From Promethearchaeota archaeon Loki_b32 (GTDB taxonomy: Archaea; Asgardarchaeota; Lokiarchaeia; Sigyniarchaeales; SOKP01): a stretch of DNA of 46,315 nucleotides. The DNA is taken from positions 1-46,315 of the forward strand of contig NJBH01000006.1 in the NCBI GenBank assembly GCA_005223125.1. Direction: 5' to 3'. Below are positions 43,509 to 46,315 of the stretch, one piece after another. Made by a program: the position numbers and the translations under genes. A model generated the notes under the pieces. The model made no database searches and was not told the origin of the DNA. It worked only from the letters and a program-made list of their open reading frames with translations. Numbering within the stretch: the first letter of the stretch is position 1; every line of letters starts with the position of its first letter.

Positions 43509-44702
43509 ATGAGTTTTTATTTAGACTATCAAGCGGCAAAACCTGTAGATGTGCGCGTTGTTTCAGAAATGACTATGTATTTAAATCAAAAATTTGCTAA
43601 TCCATCTTCATTGCATTGTGAAGGAGATGAAGCTACTGATGCTCTAAGTGATTCAAGACAAAAAGTAGCGGATTTTATAAATTCTCCAAATCCAGATTCT
43701 ATAATTTTTACATCGGGGGCTACAGAATCAAATAACTTAGCAATAATAGGAGCTGCAATGAGAAATCAAAAGAAAGGAAACCACATCATAATTTCAGAGA
43801 TAGAACATATATCAATTTTAAATATTGCAAAATATTTAGAACGTCAAGGCTTTAAAGTAAGTAGAGTTCCAGTTGATCAATATGGTATTGTGAGACTAGA
43901 TAAACTAGCACGATTAATTACTGATAAAACTATTTTAATTTCAATCTCAACTGCAAGTAATGAGGTAGGTTCTCTGCAACCAATAGGAAAAATCAGCGAT
44001 ATTGCTACAAAAAATAATATCTTATTTCATACTGATGCGGTGGCTAGTGAAAGTGTTATCCCATTAGATGTTCAAGAAATTCCATTTGACTTAGTAACGT
44101 TATCATCAAACGATATTTATGGTCCCAGAGGTGTAGGTGCTCTATACTTGAAAAAAGGAGTACGTGTAAATCCAATCATTATTGGAGGTGGACAAGAAAG
44201 AGGATTAAGATCTGGTTCTGAAAATGTACCTGGAATAGTGGGATTTGCAAAAGCGGCTGAAATTATGAAAGCAGAAATTAATAATGACGCAGAGAGATTA
44301 AAAATTTTAAGAGATAAAGTGATTAAAGGAATTTTAGAGTCAATTCCAAAATCTTATTTGAATGGTCATCCTGAATTAAGACTTCCTTATAATGCACATT
44401 TTAGATTTGATTATATCGAGGGTGAATCATTGATTCTTAGTCTAAAAGATGAAAATGTTGCCGTCGCAACAGGATCAGCATGTTCTTCAAAGACATTAGA
44501 ACCTTCACATACATTAATCGCAATGGGTTTACTACACGAAGAAGCTCACGGATCTCTTGTGGTAACTTTAGGTCGTTATACTCAAGAAAAAGATATTGAT
44601 AAACTTATAGAAGTCTTACCTAACATAGTAAAAAGATTACGATTATTATCCCCTTTAACGCCTCCTGATTTAATTAAAAAATATAATGAGGTGAATGAAT
44701 AA
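43509..44702 (+). CDS. IscS/NifS-like protein lacking the PLP lysine
   Basis: Family: cysteine desulfurase (fold type I PLP enzyme), 397 aa. The fold markers are there: TSGATESNN, EIEH (H100, PLP stacking), YGPRGVGALY and the sulfur-carrying Cys in ATGSACSS (C325). But the PLP lysine motif S-x-HK-x-YGP reads SSNDIYGP, so the Schiff-base Lys is Asp202 and the preceding His is Asn201. The conserved Gln of DA-x-QS is also replaced (DAVAS, Ala179). It should not desulfurate cysteine. Archaeoglobus fulgidus IscS is reported to carry the same Lys-to-Asp change and to lend its Cys as a cluster ligand to IscU. The iscU gene overlaps its stop. Confidence 0.92.
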   Translation: MSFYLDYQAAKPVDVRVVSEMTMYLNQKFANPSSLHCEGDEATDALSDSRQKVADFINSPNPDSIIFTSGATESNNLAIIGAAMRNQKKGNHIIISEIEHISILNIAKYLERQGFKVSRVPVDQYGIVRLDKLARLITDKTILISISTASNEVGSLQPIGKISDIATKNNILFHTDAVASESVIPLDVQEIPFDLVTLSSNDIYGPRGVGALYLKKGVRVNPIIIGGGQERGLRSGSENVPGIVGFAKAAEIMKAEINNDAERLKILRDKVIKGILESIPKSYLNGHPELRLPYNAHFRFDYIEGESLILSLKDENVAVATGSACSSKTLEPSHTLIAMGLLHEEAHGSLVVTLGRYTQEKDIDKLIEVLPNIVKRLRLLSPLTPPDLIKKYNEVNE

Positions 44703-45507
44703 AATGAAATCAACTGAGTATACCGAAAAAGTTTTAGATCATTTTCGCAATCCGAGAAATGTAGGTGTCATAGAAAACCCTGATGGTTACGGAAAGGTTG
44801 GAAATCCTATTTGTGGTGATTTAATGTATATGTATATAAAGGTTGCCAAAAATAATAATGATGAAGAATATATTGAAGATATTAAATTTAAAACATTTGG
44901 CTGCGGCTCTGCGGTAGCAACTTCTTCTATGATCACAGAAATGGCTAAAGGAATTACACTAGATGAAGCTTATAAGATTACAAGACAAGATGTAGCTGAT
45001 GAATTAGAAGGACTTCCTCCAATTAAAATGCATTGTTCAAATCTCGCTGCTGATGCATTAAAAGCGGCTATTGACAATTATAGAACTGGCGCTGAACCTG
45101 AGGTTGAAGTAGCAACTTCATGCCAACTTGAAATTAGAGTTATCCTTGGTTTTGATGAGTTTCTTGGAAAGGGAGCATTTAGGGAAGCTCCAGAAAATTT
45201 AGAAGAACTTAGAGATAAAAGAATTTTGATAATTGATTCTGGTGACAATTCTTTAGAGCTTGCCTTACAATTAACAGAATATACAGGTAGAGTTATTGTT
45301 GTTACCTCTTCAAAAGGAGTACCAGGTAGGGAAGAAATTGCTAAAAATCTTAAAAAATCTGATGTGAAAATATTACATCAATCTGACCTTTTAGAAGTTA
45401 AAGGAGAACTCGATGAGGTAGAACGTGTAGTTTTACATGATTACGATGAAGACGAGAATTATGAGCTCTACGTAGATGTTGTTATTAAGCTAAATTATAG
45501 AGGTTAA
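44695..45507 (+). CDS. iscU: IscU Fe-S scaffold fused to a thioredoxin-reductase-like NAD(P)-binding domain
   Basis: Residues 1-~135 are IscU, the scaffold on which Fe-S clusters are built. The three ligand Cys are at C40 (NPICGD), C70 (FGCGSAVATSS) and C114 (MHCSNLAADAL), with the key Asp (D42) kept. After a link with TSCQLEIRV comes an extra ~100-residue domain (about 172-268): RILIIDSGDNSLELALQLTE, RVIVVTSS, then ELYVDVVIKLN. This resembles the NAD(P)H-binding half of thioredoxin reductase but lacks the FAD and CxxC parts. The ATG overlaps the iscS stop; ATG 44704 is an alternative start. Standard IscU is about 130 aa. Confidence 0.9.
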   Translation: MNKMKSTEYTEKVLDHFRNPRNVGVIENPDGYGKVGNPICGDLMYMYIKVAKNNNDEEYIEDIKFKTFGCGSAVATSSMITEMAKGITLDEAYKITRQDVADELEGLPPIKMHCSNLAADALKAAIDNYRTGAEPEVEVATSCQLEIRVILGFDEFLGKGAFREAPENLEELRDKRILIIDSGDNSLELALQLTEYTGRVIVVTSSKGVPGREEIAKNLKKSDVKILHQSDLLEVKGELDEVERVVLHDYDEDENYELYVDVVIKLNYRG

Positions 45508-45528
45508 TTTTTTTCTTTTTCTTATTGA
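45508..45528 (+). terminator. T-rich terminator after iscU
   Basis: Runs of seven and five T follow the iscU stop directly, probably ending the tusA-iscS-iscU transcript. Confidence 0.4.
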
Positions 45529-45703
45529 GTATCTAATGAAATATTTATTTATCATTAATTTTTATTATTTTTATTCAGACATTAATCTCACTTTACTTGC
45601 TATATATCCCTCATTTTTGGAAAGATGTGAACAACCACTCTACTAGCATATCTTGATTATCTTGAAGTGTTAATTGGCAAAAATCCAAATGTTGCTAAAA
45701 TAA

Positions 45704-45936
45704 AATAGGGGACCATTAGCGTTAGGTGGAGATAGAAATGGTGGACAAGAAATCACTATAAGAAGTTTTTTAGATTTTTTTCAATATAAACATGTTTTGA
45801 TTGTATCGGGGGGCATATTTTGAGTAAATTTAGGTACACGTTTATGGGTAAAAATTCAAGATTGAAAGGTATTGAATCTGAAAAAGACAGCTTAAGAACG
45901 ATTAGGAAAGTTATCAAAAGAATGACAGGAATTTAA
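45704..45936 (+). pseudogene. Remnant of a flavodoxin-like (NADPH-dependent FMN reductase family) protein
   Basis: One frame reads GPLALGGDRNGGQEITIRSF and then DFFQYKHVLIVSGG before a stop. This matches the GG-x-x-GGQE-T block near the C-terminus of iron-sulfur flavoproteins and FMN reductases. A second frame then gives a suitable C-terminal helix, EKDSLRTIRKVIKRMTGI, and stop. The two are out of frame and the N-terminal half (flavin-binding loop) is absent, so the gene is broken. Upstream bases to 45529 hold nothing recognisable. Confidence 0.6.
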
Positions 45937-46035
45937 AGATTAATATTTCAAGAAATTATAAGGGATTATAAATTTAGAAAAGTTAAAGAATATAATACAA
46001 TTTTCTTATGAAAATAGCATAATAATGAATATTAA

Positions 46036-46315
46036 ATGAAAGATAAAATAGATTGGGTTTGGAGAGATGATAATCATCCTGATTCCAAAAAGAAAGTTCC
46101 TAAAAAGAAAGACAAGAAAGACCCAAAAGTTACTTTCAAAAAAGGTGTAATTATCGCCATTTTATTACTTTCAATAGGAATAGCTCAGTTAATATTTGTC
46201 ATCTCAGTACGTTCAAAATTGATCTGGAGGTATAGTGGTGGACCAGTATCGGGTGAAGAAGTCATAAATGTCCCTCCTACTTATTTGTATCCAAATAGAT
46301 ATATAATCATGGCTA
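46036..46315 (+). CDS. Membrane-anchored protein, 3' end outside window
   Basis: The frame starts at ATG 46036 and is open to the right edge (93 codons). A Lys/Asp-rich cytoplasmic segment (DSKKKVPKKKDKKDPKVTFK) precedes one hydrophobic helix (GVIIAILLLSIGIAQLIFVI). An extracytoplasmic part begins GGPVSGEEVINVPPTYLYP. This is the layout of a type II or signal-anchored surface protein. The family cannot be named from this portion. Confidence 0.65.
   Translation, partial: MKDKIDWVWRDDNHPDSKKKVPKKKDKKDPKVTFKKGVIIAILLLSIGIAQLIFVISVRSKLIWRYSGGPVSGEEVINVPPTYLYPNRYIIMA

Overview
The window is an AT-rich, gene-dense stretch of an archaeal chromosome. The gene set points to an Asgard archaeon, most likely of the Lokiarchaeia. 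It has archaeal information-processing genes (archaeosine synthase ArcS with its radical-SAM partner RaSEA, Gar1, TFB, ribosomal protein S26e, TrmY, RNase Z) beside Asgard-style ones (two Roadblock/LC7 proteins, a longin-like protein, very large HEAT-like and leucine-rich-repeat proteins, many TPR and coiled-coil proteins, a gingipain-like secreted protease). Wood-Ljungdahl and corrinoid genes (AcsC/CdhE, a methyltransferase corrinoid protein) and a cobalt/nickel ECF transporter fit an anaerobic, corrinoid-dependent metabolism. All names come from reading motifs; no database search was run.

Layout. Positions 1-2567 hold the 3' part of arcS overlapping RaSEA, followed by a degenerate tRNA-like element. 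Positions 2927-7357 hold a fibronectin-like membrane protein, gar1-tfb, two Roadblock proteins, an unassigned structured RNA (6340-6638) and a longin-like gene. Positions 7439-10137 are a divergent ECF metal transporter (CbiO and CbiQ facing CbiM-PDGLE). Positions 10283-12077 hold TrmY, a CDP-alcohol phosphotransferase and S26e. Positions 12322-19905 form an island: two very large paralogous minus-strand genes (999 and 1412 aa) bracketed by near-identical 42-bp direct repeats. It is followed by a 123-nt RNA-like fold, two overlapping micro-ORFs and a 154-aa gene whose C-terminus copies that of S26e. Positions 21042-35242 hold a PIN-TPR protein, MobB, a HypE-like protein, membrane and unknown proteins, an NDP-forming acyl-CoA synthetase alpha subunit, AcsC, a HAD phosphatase, a C25-like protease and a TPR protein. 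Positions 35500-41883 hold a ThiS/MoaD-like protein ending GGF, gene remnants, a cold-shock protein, coiled-coil protein plus RNase Z, and a MacB/FtsX-type ABC exporter. Positions 42380-45507 hold a corrinoid protein and a TusA-IscS-IscU cluster, followed by a flavoprotein pseudogene and a membrane-anchored gene cut by the right edge.

Themes. tRNA modification and processing recurs (archaeosine-15, m1-pseudouridine-54, guided pseudouridylation, 3' processing). Cobalt uptake, AcsC and the corrinoid protein form a second theme. The Fe-S cluster genes are odd: the IscS-like protein has lost the PLP lysine but keeps the catalytic cysteine, and IscU is fused to a thioredoxin-reductase-like nucleotide-binding domain.

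The most unexpected signal is start-codon use. Several well-recognised genes (cbiO, S26e, the TPR protein, and probably tfb, mobB and the ThiS-like gene) have no good AUG/GUG/UUG where homology requires the start, but do have an in-frame AUU (or AUA), in most cases a few bases after a good Shine-Dalgarno sequence. This suggests routine AUU initiation. In addition, AGGTG or GAGTG Shine-Dalgarno sequences are easily misread as GTG starts.
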